Assembly (NCBI RefSeq): GCF_024586455.1
Contig: NC_065922.1
Span: forward strand, 22,998,089-23,062,088
Direction: 5' to 3'
Length of the DNA: 64,000 nucleotides
From: Bactrocera neohumeralis
Lineage: Eukaryota; Arthropoda; Insecta; Diptera; Tephritidae
The notes below the pieces were generated by a model. That model searched no databases, was not told the origin of the DNA, and was given only the letters and a program-made list of their open reading frames with translations. Of the stretch, positions 12,391 through 24,584 are shown piece by piece (position 1 is the stretch's first letter; each line of letters starts with the position of its first letter). The position numbers and the translations under genes were made by a program.

Positions 12391-13126
12391 TTAAGGGGGG
12401 GGTAAGGTTTGACAACTTTTTTTTCCATATTTTGTTTTAGTTTTTTTTTCTGAACAATCAACATCTCAAGAATATTGTGTTAAAGTTTTAGGTCATTCGG
12501 AGAAAAACTAACGAAGTTACAACAGGTTGAATAACGGTACCTCTAACTTAGGTTTGCGCGCCTTCCAGCTACCTGCGCTGAGCGGTAAAAACTTTGAATC
12601 GATTTTCCCAAATATGTCATTTTTAAAGTCGGTGACCAGCCTACAGAAAAAACTACTGCATCGATCGTTTTGAAATTTTGTACAAATATTCTACATATAT
12701 ATAGCTCTCGAATGACGTCGAGTTTTTCCACAAATTTTAATTACTAACAATTTTACAATAACAAATAGGTCGATTTTTTCGTCTAAAATCGTCATTTTGG
12801 CTTGAAAATGGTACCAAAAATTGAAAAATTGAAAAATTAAAAAAAAAACTCGACGTCAATTGAAAGATAAACTAATAAACTATAGAAAGCATTTTGATTT
12901 TTTGGTTTCAGGTGATCCAGTGATGCTGTAGGCTGGTCACCGCACAAAAACTTCTCTTCGAGGTGCCTGCAGAGATCGACGATAAATCCGTTATTCCTCG
13001 CTATTTTTCGATAAAACTTTTTTTAAGTATCCTTCAAATATTGTACTTTCATATGATAATTAGTAAAATAAAAAAATTCATGAAAAAAGGTCTTTTTTCG
13101 ACGAAACAAACCTTACCCCCCCTTAA
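12391..13126. mobile_element. Second TTAA-flanked MITE-like element
   Basis: The left end is TTAA followed by GGGGGGGGTAAGGTTTG (12391-12411). The right end is CAAACCTTACCCCCCC followed by TTAA (13107-13126); the G/C run is 8 versus 7. Inside there is a second pair of inverted repeats: GGTGACCAGCCTACAG (about 12630) with CTGTAGGCTGGTCACC (about 12926), and GACGTCGAGTTTTT (about 12715) with AAAAACTCGACGTC (about 12845). The interior can therefore fold as one long hairpin. No transposase. Confidence 0.8.
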
Positions 13127-13234
13127 GTCGGTAAACCTCAATAGTGTGTTGCGATTTTTATAATAGATAAAAATATCGAAAAAAGAATTTATTTCAAGTT
13201 TTGTATTTGAATCCAAAATTCGTATGTGGGATCT

Positions 13235-13690
13235 TTGTGAATGCTAGAAAGGGCTTACGGTGATTCAGTTTTATTAAAAACACAAGCCTACGAGTGGTAA
13301 AAAGCCTTCAAAGACGGGCGAGAGATCGTTGGTGCTTGGAAATCGTCAGACACTTGTTAGAGAGATAGCAAGAAAGCTCGACATCTCTCGCGAGTCTGTT
13401 AGAATGATTTTGGAGGATTTTTGGGGGAAAAAACGCGTTCTTGCTCGACTCGTCCCAATAAAGCTGAATTTTTTTCAAAAAGAATACCGTAAGCAGATCT
13501 CTTGAGACATGCTTGATCGTGCGAATTTCGATCCCACATTCAAATCAACAATCATCGAAATTGAGGGAAAAACGAGCGGAAACTGAACCGTCTTTCCCGT
13601 CAATAAGGAGTTGGCCATATTGAGGCGTTTGCGTGCGAACATCTGCCGAAAACGGACGGAATTGTGGACTTCAAGGATTTATAAATCTTT
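13235..13690 (+). pseudogene. mariner fragment with internal deletion
   Basis: Plus-strand relic of another mariner subfamily. Recognisable pieces in order are KAFKDGREIVG, LVREIARKLDISRESVRMIL (second HTH), RVLARLVPIKLNFFQKEYRK and DMLDRANFDPTF. They are followed directly by VNKELAILRRLRANICRKRT ELW-like sequence, which belongs about 90 residues further downstream in intact copies. The catalytic core is thus deleted. Stops and frameshifts are present. Confidence 0.82.
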
Positions 13691-15427
13691 AAATTTTTCG
13701 ATGTAAAAAAATATGCGTAAATGAAGTATTTCTCTGATAAGAACTCTTAAGTTTTAGAACTCTTAAAAGTTTTCTAATTATTTTTGAATATTAAAATCTG
13801 CGCGCATTCATAATCTTTATAGTTCATAGGCGTAAATGGCAAATGGTCCAGTGTTCGACCGAACGCTGAGAACTTCACTTAAACAAAAATCTGTGCCCTT
13901 GATGACAAGCCAACAAAGTTTTAGTATATATATTACCTTGAGTTAAAGTTAATAATACCCATCTCCCACTAAATTTGCCTATGAAATAATAAATTAAGTT
14001 GTGATTTTTCAACCTGGTTAGGGGTTCAGTGAAGTTTTCCTAAAATTCCTCCTCCTTCTCCAATATCACCTTTATTTTATTTGTCAATATTCCCTCTCTC
14101 ACCCAAGCGAAATTCGGAAAGACTTAGCTTAACCGCCCTCTCCCCTTGAACATCTCCCGCATTTTAAGAGCCACAAGCATTTAACTCTTTGAAGCATATG
14201 ATCCATTTTTTTTGTCTTTGTTGGACCTTATTGTCAAATAGTTTTCCATGAATTTAAATGACGCTATCTCTATTCCATATAATGTTAGTTAGGCGACATA
14301 GTTTTGATGCTTTAAAGAGTTAAAATCAATCCATCGCCCTCGATGGCTCAGCACATTTTCGCTCAGTGCTATATCTGCCGCCAATTACTAGGGCTTTCGT
14401 GCGGAATGCAGTGGTTAGTGGATACAATGTGCGAAATGCACAACTTCACGAAAATCCCAAAATTCGCAACTGTTCAAAAGTCGTCAAATAATACGATTTT
14501 CTAACGATTTTTATTTAACATCAATTGCAAAGCGGGTCAGCGAATTGCTTCAACCAGTGCACAAGAGTAACAAACGATGCCGCTGTGGTGGCAGAGAACA
14601 GTATGGAAGATCGAAGGACAGCATTCAGAGCAATTTAAATGCAATTCATTGCATCGAGGCAGCGAATAACAACTGCCACAGCCAGAAATGGCCATGGCTT
14701 TACTGTCAAAGCGTTAAATCGAATTTGTGGAAGCGGATTGTAAACACTTTGTGTGTGTGTGCGTGAGTACTACATATAATACAACTATACATATATGTAT
14801 GTATGTACAAATATATAGACCTTACAAATACATTTATGGTTTCATGTGCATGGCATTCTCTCCTTCTCTCCGCGAGCCATTCATTGGTTTGATTTGGCAA
14901 TGCGCGCTATTTACCGGCATGCTGCCCGAGTTTCTGACCTAATTTATGTGATAAAAGCAGAGTAAGAAAAAATTGTGAAAACGCATTTGTTGCAGCACTG
15001 AACCAAATTTCATTTTACTATACCGCATTTTTTTTTTGCTTTTTCTCGTTTTATTTGTGAGCGTTTGGAAATAGTTGTTTTCACTCGCTACTTTTGCATT
15101 CGATTTTTTGCAAGAACAGGCATTTTGAATTTCTGCTATTTCTATTTATTGTTCGAATTAGTGTAGTTCCACGTTTCAGTAGAATATTCTAATTTCGTGT
15201 TTTCGAATTTCTAAAACGTAGTTTATTGCACAATGACTTCAATTTTGTTGAAGTATGGAGGTAAATCTGTATATAACTATAACTGAGGAACACAAATGTT
15301 AATTTGAATGAGGAAAAATTCTTCTGAATACATTTTATAAGAAACTTACAATATTCACTGATATTAAATAAAACGATTATTTTGACTGGACTCACAGCGG
15401 AGAGAAAAAGAGAAGCTACAAAGAGTA
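13691..15427. other. Intergenic, no recognised gene
   Basis: No supported gene. The open frame at 14545-14766 (plus) overlaps opposite-strand frames and shows no domain. An ACATATATGTATGTATGT-type microsatellite lies near 14790. Confidence 0.5.
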
Positions 15428-16575
15428 CCATCTGATCAAATTTGACCCGGACTGGTATAAAATCTTATCCTATATTGATAAAACATTTTTTATTTTCATC
15501 TCCACATATCAAGTAGTACGTATTCGAAAGCTACTCGTTTCTGACTCGAAAAGTTTGTCCTGGAATGTTTCCAATGGAAAAAAATTAAACGAGTTTACTT
15601 GAAATTTTCTGTTTCCAATGGAACCGGGAAATGTTCCAGAAGTGCTTTGTGGAGTCTACTTTATAACGAGCACAAGTATTTGAGTGATACAAAACATTCA
15701 ATGAGGGTCGTAAAACCATCCTGCCTCATGCGAGTTGTCCATCCACCTCTGCTAATGACGATACTATCGAAAAAGTTAAAGAAACAGTCGTTGTATTGGC
15801 TTCAGAGAGTCTCATATAATAATTATAGATCAAATCAACACATTTTGGTTAATTCATTCTGTATGAAGAGATTCATTTTCAGACGAGAACCAACGGACTT
15901 GAATTTTTTGCAAAAACGATATCGAGTATAGGTCGGAAAAAAGATAAGCGCATTCATCAAACACATCAATACTGTTGACGAGACGTAACCCACGTGACGT
16001 GGATTTAAGAAAATGATGTTGAAAATGTTCAAACATGAACATAAGAGACAGGCGTAAAAAAAATGGCGCATCTTATTTCAGGGAACACGAAAAAAAAAAT
16101 TTTTGAAAAATGGCGACTGCCCGAAAATAAAAACCATTTTTTACGCTTTTTTTTGAAATTCCTGAATTGCTGGTAGGAACGATAAAGGATTATATAAAGA
16201 AGGTTCACAGAAAATTGCAAGTAAATCGGTTGTATAAAACTTGAGATAATGCCGATACCGTGTGGAAAAAAGTAGTTTCGAGAAAAACGCGTTTAAAAAA
16301 TTCGATACGGCCGAACCGGGCTAGGTACTGCGTCACTAAAGTAACTGTAGCTCTTAAAATAATTTTAATTTTTAAAAATCCTTTGGAGGATATGTTCTTA
16401 AGGGTCTAAGCTTTAAATATATGAAAAAAAATCGAATTTTTCAAAATTCTAGAGTAGAATACCCCCTTAAGCTATCCCAGCCGAGGCTTATAACGAGTGT
16501 ATGGAAAATTGGATTCCGAGTTCTCTTGTATTGGCACAGCAGTCTATTTTGAAGGCGATAATATAAATTTGTATT
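15428..16575 (+). pseudogene. mariner relic with foreign insert
   Basis: The left terminal repeat CCATCTGATCAAATTTGACC starts at 15428 just after TA. Plus-strand pieces of a mariner transposase follow: a decayed first HTH near 15600, then QHILVNSFCMKRF (in another frame from the first pieces) and EPTDLNFLQKRYRV at 15838-15930, and a decayed FIKHIN..DET segment near 15955. Between about 16060 and 16468 there is unrelated AT-rich sequence ending in CCCCCTTAA, like the right end of the 12.4-kb element. The transposase C-terminus then resumes with AEAYNECMENWI (about 16485-16525). No matching right terminal repeat follows. Confidence 0.72.
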
Positions 16576-17949
16576 AAAATATCCTTTCATAATAAATCCA
16601 TATAACCAGCTAAACAAGACCTAGTGCAGAAGAAAAACTGTAATACAAAACAGTAATTTAATAATATTTGGCAACAGTTTATTTGTAAGCCCAAAATATT
16701 ACTGATGATCTGTTATCTGTGTTATCAACCTCATTTACATAATTTTAATGGATCGAAGTTTTATCCCTAAGGTTAAAATCGAGAAATGAGCACGATTATT
16801 TATTTTATAATTGTTATAAGTATTAGTTAGTAGCCTTAGATAATATACATATTTATCCAAACTTAGCCAAATGACAGCGGATTGCTCATTACCAGTGCGA
16901 GTTAAATAAATTTAAAGGAGCGAAATTAAACCTTTCTGCAATTAAATTTATTTGCTGAGAATCTTATTTACATTTTTCAAGGCTTTAATTACAGCAGACA
17001 GCGACCCATGGCCAGTCAATTGCCTACGGCCGTCTTAATTGCCACATATGCTGTGACGCGCATTATATTTCCCTCGCAAATTGGCGTTCTACGCATTAAA
17101 ACGCCCTGGCCACAATGCGCTGTTGGTCAACAATTTTCCACTTCACACCTAACTGTACGCTTACATCTATTTATGTATGTAGTGGGTGGCGCCGCTTAAT
17201 TTCACACACATGAAGCGCTTTCGCAATGTGCGACCGCCAACGGCTGTTGTGTATTAAAATCCATCCTTTATTTATGACCTCGCGTCGGATCGTCGCATAA
17301 CAAATAAATGCGTAAATATTCATTAATGCCATCAAGGCTGGGATTTCATTTCCCTGCCAATTGTTAATTAATGTTAAGTAATAAAAATAACGCGGCGATA
17401 GTAAAATGGAAAACCAAAAATAAAAACAAAAATAAGATATATGTACATACATATATGTATATACATATGTTTATAAACATGTATGAGCGCATCAAGCCAC
17501 AGAGTGGCAATTTAATACTTAAAAGTGTAGTTTTTATTATATCGCATAGTGAAATGCAGCATTTCGTTAATTTAAAGCAAAAGAAAAAATACTGCTTAAA
17601 AAATGCTGAATTTTATAATTCATGACCGGGAAAGGCCGTGCAAGTAAGTATTATCTTTAAATCCTTATTATTGAATTGCGAATTGCTAATGGGATTTATG
17701 AAAGCAACTGAATTTTATCAAAAAGAATTGTTTTTAAATAAAATGGAATTTATCAACTGTTGCTGCAACAGTGGAGTATATATATGAGCCTCGAAAAATC
17801 AGGTATCGCTGAATGGACACATTAAAAATATTGCCACATGTGGGATTTAGTATATTTTTTTTAACTTTTATTTTATAAATATTTTTCCATTGAAAACATT
17901 TGGAAATATTGCTAACTGTAGAAAAGGGTTTTTAATAGGCACGTTATAA
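16576..17949. other. Intergenic, no recognised gene
   Basis: AT-rich spacer. The 84- and 93-codon open frames near 17171-17625 show no domain. Confidence 0.5.
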
Positions 17950-18350
17950 AAGTAGACGATAGGGGCAGCAAACGACGCCATATTTTTCCCGCTCTTTTGA
18001 CAATTCTCTTCAGTACTGTGTCGAGAATACTGCTGCCGCTAGCGCGAGGAAGACCAAAATCAGTCTCTCACACATCGTTCTTAAGCGTCTCATCGTCGTT
18101 GTTGTGGCGAAATTTGTTAAAAGATCTTGACCTACATCTTTACACGATCAAATTGACGCAAGAACTGAAGCGATTGACCACCAGAATCGTCTTATGTTCG
18201 CCAATTGGGCTGAGCAGCAACTTAAAAATTGTGAACGTGAAATATGCATGAAAACTGTTGAAAATTGGGTTCAGCGTCTGGACTTCGGCCTGTGCCCCTC
18301 AAAAGAAATCGAATTCCATACATAATGGCATCGAATGTTTTTTCACAGGA
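17950..18350 (+). pseudogene. Tc1/mariner-like transposase relic with core deletion
   Basis: Plus strand. The segment LLKDLDLHLYTIKLTQELKR (18117-18170) matches the end of the DNA-binding region of the arthropod Tc1-like family also seen at 20.8-21.7 kb. About 60 codons later comes KTVENWVQRLDF..., followed in a nearby frame by KEIEFHT, which resembles the extreme C-terminus of such proteins. The DDE catalytic core (roughly 200 residues) is missing, so this is an internally deleted copy. Confidence 0.65.
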
Positions 18351-18399
18351 ATAAATAATTTTATTGATATCCCAAACCATTTTTGTTTTATTTAAAAAA

Positions 18400-18965
18400 A
18401 CTTTTGTAAACTCTTATTGAAAAACCCGTTACGAAGATACGCACCCGCCTGTGTGCAGCAAAAAGCTCACGGCAACGAACAAAAGGACGGTTCGACGTCG
18501 AGAAGCTGCAATCACAACAGACAGCCGAACAATTTTCTACTCGGCTTACACTCCTGCTCTCTGAGAGCACTCGTCAACAACTCGGTATAAAGGAAATCAA
18601 ACTCCTTACGTACAGCTGCTACCGAAACCATTGGTTTTCGGAAAAAGCAAAAGAACAGTTGGTATGATGAGGAGTGGCGTGTCGTGGCGAATAACAGAAG
18701 TTTCAAGACCAAAGCATACTCTTGTAGAGCCCCCAGAGGTGATCTAGTGCCAGATGCCAAAAGCATTCTGAAATTATGGGGGGGAATAATTCTCCACACT
18801 GCTGAATGGCAGTGAAAGCAAAACACCAGGACATGGTGAAACCGATTCCCCAATCGATGATGTTGTCTGAAGAAGAACAAAGCGGATGGGGCCGATGGAT
18901 TGGCGGCCGAGCTATTGAAATACGGCAACGAAGATCTGTTTAGCAACTTGCATCAAGTTCTTTGT
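18400..18965 (+). pseudogene. LINE fragment upstream of the RT core
   Basis: Plus strand. The part before the polymerase core is recognisable: RFDVEKLQSQQTAEQFSTRL, a decayed linker, RSFKTKAYSCRAP, and NKADGADGLAAELLKYGNED (the early RT segment that reads NKAAGADGLPAELxKYGG in better copies). Stops and frameshifts are frequent. It runs directly into a mariner 3' end. Confidence 0.78.
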
Positions 18966-19093
18966 ATTAAGCAATGACAAGCTTGTATTGGCTCAAAAAG
19001 AACCAAGTTTGAGGGCAATAATAAAGATTTATAATAAAATATGTGAAAATGTTGTTTTTTTTTGTGTCAGTTAGGGTAAATTTGATCAGATGG
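18966..19093 (+). mobile_element. mariner 3' end with terminal repeat
   Basis: A C-terminal transposase scrap (ACIGSKxTxFEGNN-like, about 18975-19030) is followed by a non-coding tail and the right terminal repeat GGTAAATTTGATCAGATGG ending at 19093, flanked by TA. It is the reverse complement of the left repeat at 15428 and belongs to the same mariner family. Confidence 0.75.
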
Positions 19094-19097
19094 TATT

Positions 19098-20189
19098 CTA
19101 CTGAAATGAAAAGCCCTTAGCACGTATTAGAAACTTAAATTGCTGGCGTCTCTTAAGCACATCGGAACTTATACAGAATTTAACTGTATGTGTGTTTCAG
19201 TAAATACTTCCATGTAAACTCATTGAGAGTCACTTATAAGCTGGCGAGAGCTCCTAAGAGTACGAGTGCCAAAGCTGACACTGAGCCACTTTAATATTAT
19301 ATATTCTGTATATGGTATATGTAGGATTGAACATAACACCACCATCAACCGAGGGCAAACCAGTAAAGCTAACAAACACATCGAGCAACCAACTGATAAA
19401 CCAACCTACCCACCAGCCACACGCAATTTTAGACCAATTAAAAACTCATTTAACTTTTCACTAAGAACGCCAACAACAACTGCTAAAACAAAAAGAACAA
19501 AAAAGAAATGAAAAAAAGAAACTCGAACGCATCAACTAATACCACTTGAAAAGCGCAACACAAATGCATTTGATACTAATGAGCGGTGTAGAAGATCAAG
19601 AGGAAGCGAAACGACAAGTGGGGGTGTTACGAGTGTCTATAAAAAGAGTAAGGATACATACATAAGTCAATTAGTGAGTGAAGCATTAGATGCGACACAA
19701 GTGAAAAAGAACTCAAGGTGCTAGGAAAAAATTAGATATTATATAAAGAAAACGAAGAGAAGGTTAAATTCATCTCTATCAGGATGTACTGGTGATGAAT
19801 TTACTGCTACTGTAATGTTAGCCTTTAGAAATTTATGGTAAATTGCATTAATGGCGTCATGTTTACACCAGCACTTATGGTAATTACATGGGTATTCCGA
19901 TCACTCTCATTAGAAGAAAATTAAATACAAAATTATAACAGACATTTTAGAAAAAAAATATAATATAAATCTTAAATTTAACGGCAAACAAATACAAAAC
20001 TATATTCCAAAATATCGAAAATTATGTGTGAACGAAGCTTAAAACAGGTGCTTTTGGAATTTTGAACTCGATTTTTTTTTTTTTAATTCTGTTATTATAT
20101 GTCTTTGGTCGGTGGAAATTCTATTATCTGTATGCTCCTCAACGGTGCTGACTGCGTAAGAGACTTTGTTGCTTTCACAGTTAAGGATT
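19098..20189. other. Intergenic, no recognised gene
   Basis: AT-rich with an A-rich stretch near 19400-19520. No supported gene. Confidence 0.5.
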
Positions 20190-20800
20190 GGTAATGAGTA
20201 TATCTCCTTCTGCTATGGAAGAGGAAGCTTTGCTACACTCTCCAGGGGAAGCCAAAGGTCCTATGTCGGCGAAGATAAAACTCAGTAAGAAGGGGTTGAA
20301 GGCGAAAATGATATATAAAGCGATGGCCAACTAAATGTCCACTAAATGTTTAGTTGCAATTCTAAACGTCTCGGGCTGTAGCAGGTGCCAACATGATAGC
20401 CAAGAGACATTTACTTTTTTGCACCCTTAGATAAATTACTCAACTTTCTATGGTTCGGGCTATTAATGGGATTAAGATCCTAAATATAAGAACGACGCCT
20501 CACTGATATAGGTAAGGGAGGTGGTTGCGCTGTTCTAGAAATAGTTGAGCGCAGTTGTATTCCGTCTATTCCGAAGGCCAAAGTGTTGATACCGCGCACG
20601 ATACAACCGGAAAAAGCACTACAGATTCTCAAAAACCAAATTTCTGATGTGCTGACAGGAGATTGGAAGATGCTGCAGGTCACCAACTTCAGCAAAGAGA
20701 ATTGCAGCAAAAATTACATCATCCAAATAAAGAAGTCGGCGAAGGACACTTCTGTCCAGTTTTATCTAAGTAGAGATACTATTCTCTATAGCTGTTTTTG
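20190..20800 (+). pseudogene. Retroelement ORF1-like / DUF4780-like relic
   Basis: Plus strand. One segment, SPSAMEEEALLHSPGEAK (20205-20260), resembles the acidic start of ORF1-type proteins of fly non-LTR elements. A second, VLIPRTIQPEKALQILKNQI then GDWKMLQVTNF (20583-20700), resembles the DUF4780-type domain common in arthropod transposon proteins. The recognition is from memory and the two parts are in different frames. Confidence 0.45.
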
Positions 20801-20829
20801 ACAGATCACGCTGAGTCGCGACAAGCTGT

Positions 20830-21690
20830 CATGTTATTTTTGTTCAGTATTGTTTGGCATTTCATCATGGAAAGACGCCTGAACAAATCGTTCAACTTTA
20901 TTAAGAAAATTCACATTCTGTAAAGAATGTATTTCACTCAGCTTATACATAGTCATCTTGAAACCCATCATTCATTATTAGATAGTATTCGACCGAATAG
21001 ACCACGTCCAGCAAGCAGTGAAGAAAATAGAGCAGCCGTAGCTGAGAGTGGACACGAAGGCCGTGGAGAGTCGATTGCGCCCCATTCGCAGTAATTCGGT
21101 CTGACGTATCGAATGGTAAGCTTTGCTCTATGTGCTCATGAAAAGTTCCAAGAAGATTCGACATTTTCGAGCCAAATTTTGTTCAGCGATGGGGTCCATT
21201 TCAAACAAGTAAAATCGCCGCATTAGGAACGAATTGAAGAGATTCAAGAGCTACCATTTCATCCAGAAAAAACAGCGGTTTGGTTTGGTTTGTAGGACAT
21301 TGGAATCATCGGTCCATATTTTTTCAAAAGATATGACGGTGAGAAGGTAACCGCCAATGGCTCGCGCCAACGACTATTTCATACCGGTAATTGTAGTACA
21401 TGATCTTGTTGACATTTAGTTTTAATAAAATTTCAGGTTTTGGGCCGTTAAAATTTTTCCTGTGGGGATATGTAAAATCGAAAGTCTATGAGGACAATCC
21501 CGCATGGATTCAGGCCTTGGAGCAAAACACCATGCTTGTCATTGGCCAGTTATAAGTCCAAATGCTCGAATCAGTCATCGAAAATTGAACTCAACGAACG
21601 GACCATCTGACACGTATCCACGGGCAACATTAGAAAGATGTAGTCTTCAAAAAATAAATGCCAAAGACTATTCTTTCGAATGATATTATT
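20830..21690 (+). pseudogene. Tc1/mariner-like transposase pseudogene
   Basis: Nearly full-length but decayed transposase of an arthropod Tc1-like family. Plus-strand pieces in order are a decayed HGKTPEQIVxLY HTH start (20865), RPRPASSEENRAAVAES (21000), FSSQILFSDGVHF (about 21170, around the first catalytic Asp), ELPFHPEKTAVWFGL and IIGPYFFKRYDGEKVTANGS (21250-21365), and KFFLWGYVKSKVYEDNPA (21450-21505). The second catalytic region is largely missing. Many stops and shifts are present. Terminal repeats were not identified. Confidence 0.82.
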
Positions 21691-21699
21691 CCCCATTAA

Positions 21700-23198
21700 A
21701 TGTGAACTTTATGTGGTTTTTTCTTTAAAAAGTAGAGAACATCGAAATGAATCCCCCTTTCGAAGTCATCCTAGATATCGAGGACTATATGACAAAAAAC
21801 GTTGACATACTGTATGACTATTTCTGGTTTTACTAAGTTTGATCCCCTTAACCCTTAAGTGACATTCCACATATTACTATTTAACTTTTGTGAATTATCA
21901 AATTACAGGAATTTACGAGAACTTGTTCATTAGCATATGGTATGATATTTCTAGCCAGTTATCTGAATTGAACTCTAATATCATACAAAAACCACTGAAC
22001 TGAAAATTATCCGGAATAAAAATTTGCAAATTCATATCACTACTACCAAGCGTATAAAATAAAAAAGGAGAGATAAATATAGTGTACATAGAAGCCAGGT
22101 GCATGTCAGTCCCCACCAAACCGCTTTGTTATGTTTGTTGGTGGCTTTTTGCCGCCGGATGTGTGCCACTTTTCTCAACCCACGAACCTTAAACAACACT
22201 TGAACGCTGTGAGCGTCAAGGTGCACAAAAAACAGCTGTTCACATACACACAGACTCACACGTATGTATGAAGAGTGTATACACTCATATGTATCCAAAG
22301 TGTGTGTACTGAGCTCTTACTCTGGCATGTGTGCATATGCAAGCGCACAAGTGCAGCAATTGCTGCCAGAGTAGCAAGGGTATTAATTATAAAAGACCAA
22401 CAACAAATACAACTTTGCAACTTTGTTAACTAGGAAAAGCATATACAAACACATATCCGTTTTAACTTTTTAGCTTTGTATTTGGCTCACGTTACTCCAC
22501 TCTATTCTACTTCACCCTGCCTTGACGTCAGTCTTTTTCCCTTCCGGTCCGCTTGCCTGTCTGTTGACGTAACCGACTTTTGTAGTTATCTTGTCATCAG
22601 AAAATGCAGCAACTAGTTTAATAGCACTACAGCAACAACAAATGTAATGCATTTGAGTGAAATAAAAATTATATGGGCAAGCAACAACAAGTGACACGTA
22701 TAACGATAAAAAGGAAGGTGTACCGTAGCACTGCGGGGAATAATAATTACCAGAGCTAATAACATTGTAAAACTTTGCAAAAGTGCGAAATGCAATGAAT
22801 ATAAAATTAACATACTTACGTACACATAAGGAAATTAATATTGAGCGTTAAGTCTCATGTATTAGTACATATGTATGTACTGATTTGCGGTTAGGAGAAG
22901 AGAAATAAAAATTTAACACTTGAATTTGTAAAATTTCCAAAAGCAATGTATGGTTTTTGCAATTTGCCCTTTTACAATGTACATATATTTCTTTCTGCAC
23001 ACATAATTCTTAAACTCTCGCAATTAATCTAATGATATATCGGATGATTTCGGTTTGGCTGTCGAGACTCTTTTCTTAGATGGTTATGAGGTTATTATAC
23101 GACGATTTTAATATGTATGTGGGATATATCCCTCAATTTCTAATTTTTATGAGGTTTTGAATTTACGACCTTAACAATATACATATAATACATTTGTT
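21700..23198. other. Intergenic, no recognised gene
   Basis: No supported gene. A palindromic E-box AACAGCTGTT occurs at about 22231 but is not near any gene model. Confidence 0.5.
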
Positions 23199-24584
23199 CC
23201 ATCTGATCAAATTTGAGTCGGACTGATCCATTTAATCTGTACAAGCAAACCAATTGATAATTTAATAGATTGGTAAACCATTTTTACCCAATGTACAAAG
23301 CTGAAGTGGGAAGCGGGACGCATTTGCAGATAAAAAAGAGAGAGGCCGAAATGCGTGAGTGTGAAGAGCTTAACAAGCTGGCCGACAGGGGTAATGCCCG
23401 CAAATTCTACGAAAACATGCGGCGACTAACAGAAAGTTTCAAGACCACTGTATGCTCATGTAGAACCTCCAGGTGATCTAGTGACTGATGCCTAGAGCAT
23501 ATTAAAATTATGGAGGTAACGGCCTGCTGAATGGCAATGAAAACATATCACCACGAAAAGGCGAACCCGATTCCCCAATCGATGATGATGGAGCAGACGT
23601 TGCATTGACCGACCGAGAAGAAGTTCAAATAGCAATTACCCGTCTAAAGAACAAGAAAACGGCGGGGACGAGCTATTCAAATACGGCGGCGAAGAACTGA
23701 TAAGGAGCATGCATCAACATCTTTTAAGAATTGGAAAATCTTTTTAGAATGGAAATTAAATCTGCGCCAACTACCGTGGGATAAGCCACCTCGATATCAC
23801 ATATAAGGTTCTATCGAGAGTACTGTGTGAAAGATTAAAGCCCACCGTCAACGAACTGATTGGACCTGACAACTGAACCAGATATTCACCATGCGCCAAA
23901 TCGTGGAAAAGACCCGTGAAAAGAGAAAGGGAGCTGCCTTTATACCGCAATGTCTGAATTTGGTGTCCCTGCAAAACTACGTTGAGCAATACCAAAAGCT
24001 CCGTCAGGATCGGGAAGAATCCCTCCGAGCCATTCGATATCAGACAAGGCGACTCCCTATCGTGCGACTTCTTTAATCTACTGCTGGAGAAAATAATTCG
24101 AGCTGCAGAGCTTCTATTAAGATTAAGAGACAGCGGCTACGATGGATAGGTCATGTCGTCCGAATAGATGAAAATACTCCAGCTTTGAAACTATTCGACG
24201 CAGTAAGAGGAAGACCTCCACTCCGTTGGAGAGATCAGGTGGAGAAGAACCTGGCTGCATTTGGTATCTCTAGTTGAAGCCAAATTGCGAAAAAGAGAAA
24301 TGACTGGCGCGCTGTTGTAAACTCGGCTATAACAGTGAAAGCAGTGTCTATGCCAATAAAGAAAAAGAAGAAGCAAATGGCGCACCGAAAAAAATCAAAA
24401 TTTGTTTAAGGCATTTAAGATCATTCCAACCGAGGCTTTTAAGAAGTTTAAAAAAATTGGATTAAGCGTTGGCATGCTTATATGTATTGGGACAAAAGAA
24501 GTTTCTTTTGAAGGCAATAAAAAAATGTATAATAGAATACTACAAAGGGTTTTTTGTTTTGTCAGTCCTGGTCAAATTTGATGG
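23199..24584 (+). mobile_element. mariner copy interrupted by a LINE
   Basis: The left terminal repeat CCATCTGATCAAATTTGAGT begins at 23199 and the right repeat (GGTCAAATTTGATGG, 5 bp shorter) ends at 24584 before TA. Directly inside the right end is a transposase C-terminal scrap (IPTEAFKKFKKI, ICIGTKEVSFEGNKK, about 24425-24525). The middle is occupied by LINE sequence, so the mariner was inserted first and the LINE later, or both were rearranged together. Confidence 0.72.
23290..24375 (+). pseudogene. LINE reverse transcriptase, multiply deleted
   Basis: Plus strand, in several frames: REAEMRECEELNKLADRGNA, FYENMRRLTESFKT, PDSPIDDDGAD-like sequence, an RLKNKKTAGT... segment, ELFKYGGEELIRSMHQ-like sequence, and ANYRGISHLDITYKVLSRVL (RT finger/palm, 23765-23825). 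Next come FTMRQIVEKTREK, FDIRQGDSLSCDFFNLLLEK and RAAEL, and finally the 3' end RQRLRWIGHVVRIDENTPAL to RNDWRAVVNSAI with the tail GTGTCTATGCCAATAAAGAA. The YADD region is lost. Confidence 0.85.

Noticed and set aside
22228..22240. Palindromic AACAGCTGTT E-box in intergenic DNA
   Set aside because: It matches the promoter motif but no gene start was found nearby, so it may be chance or belong to an unrecognised transcript.
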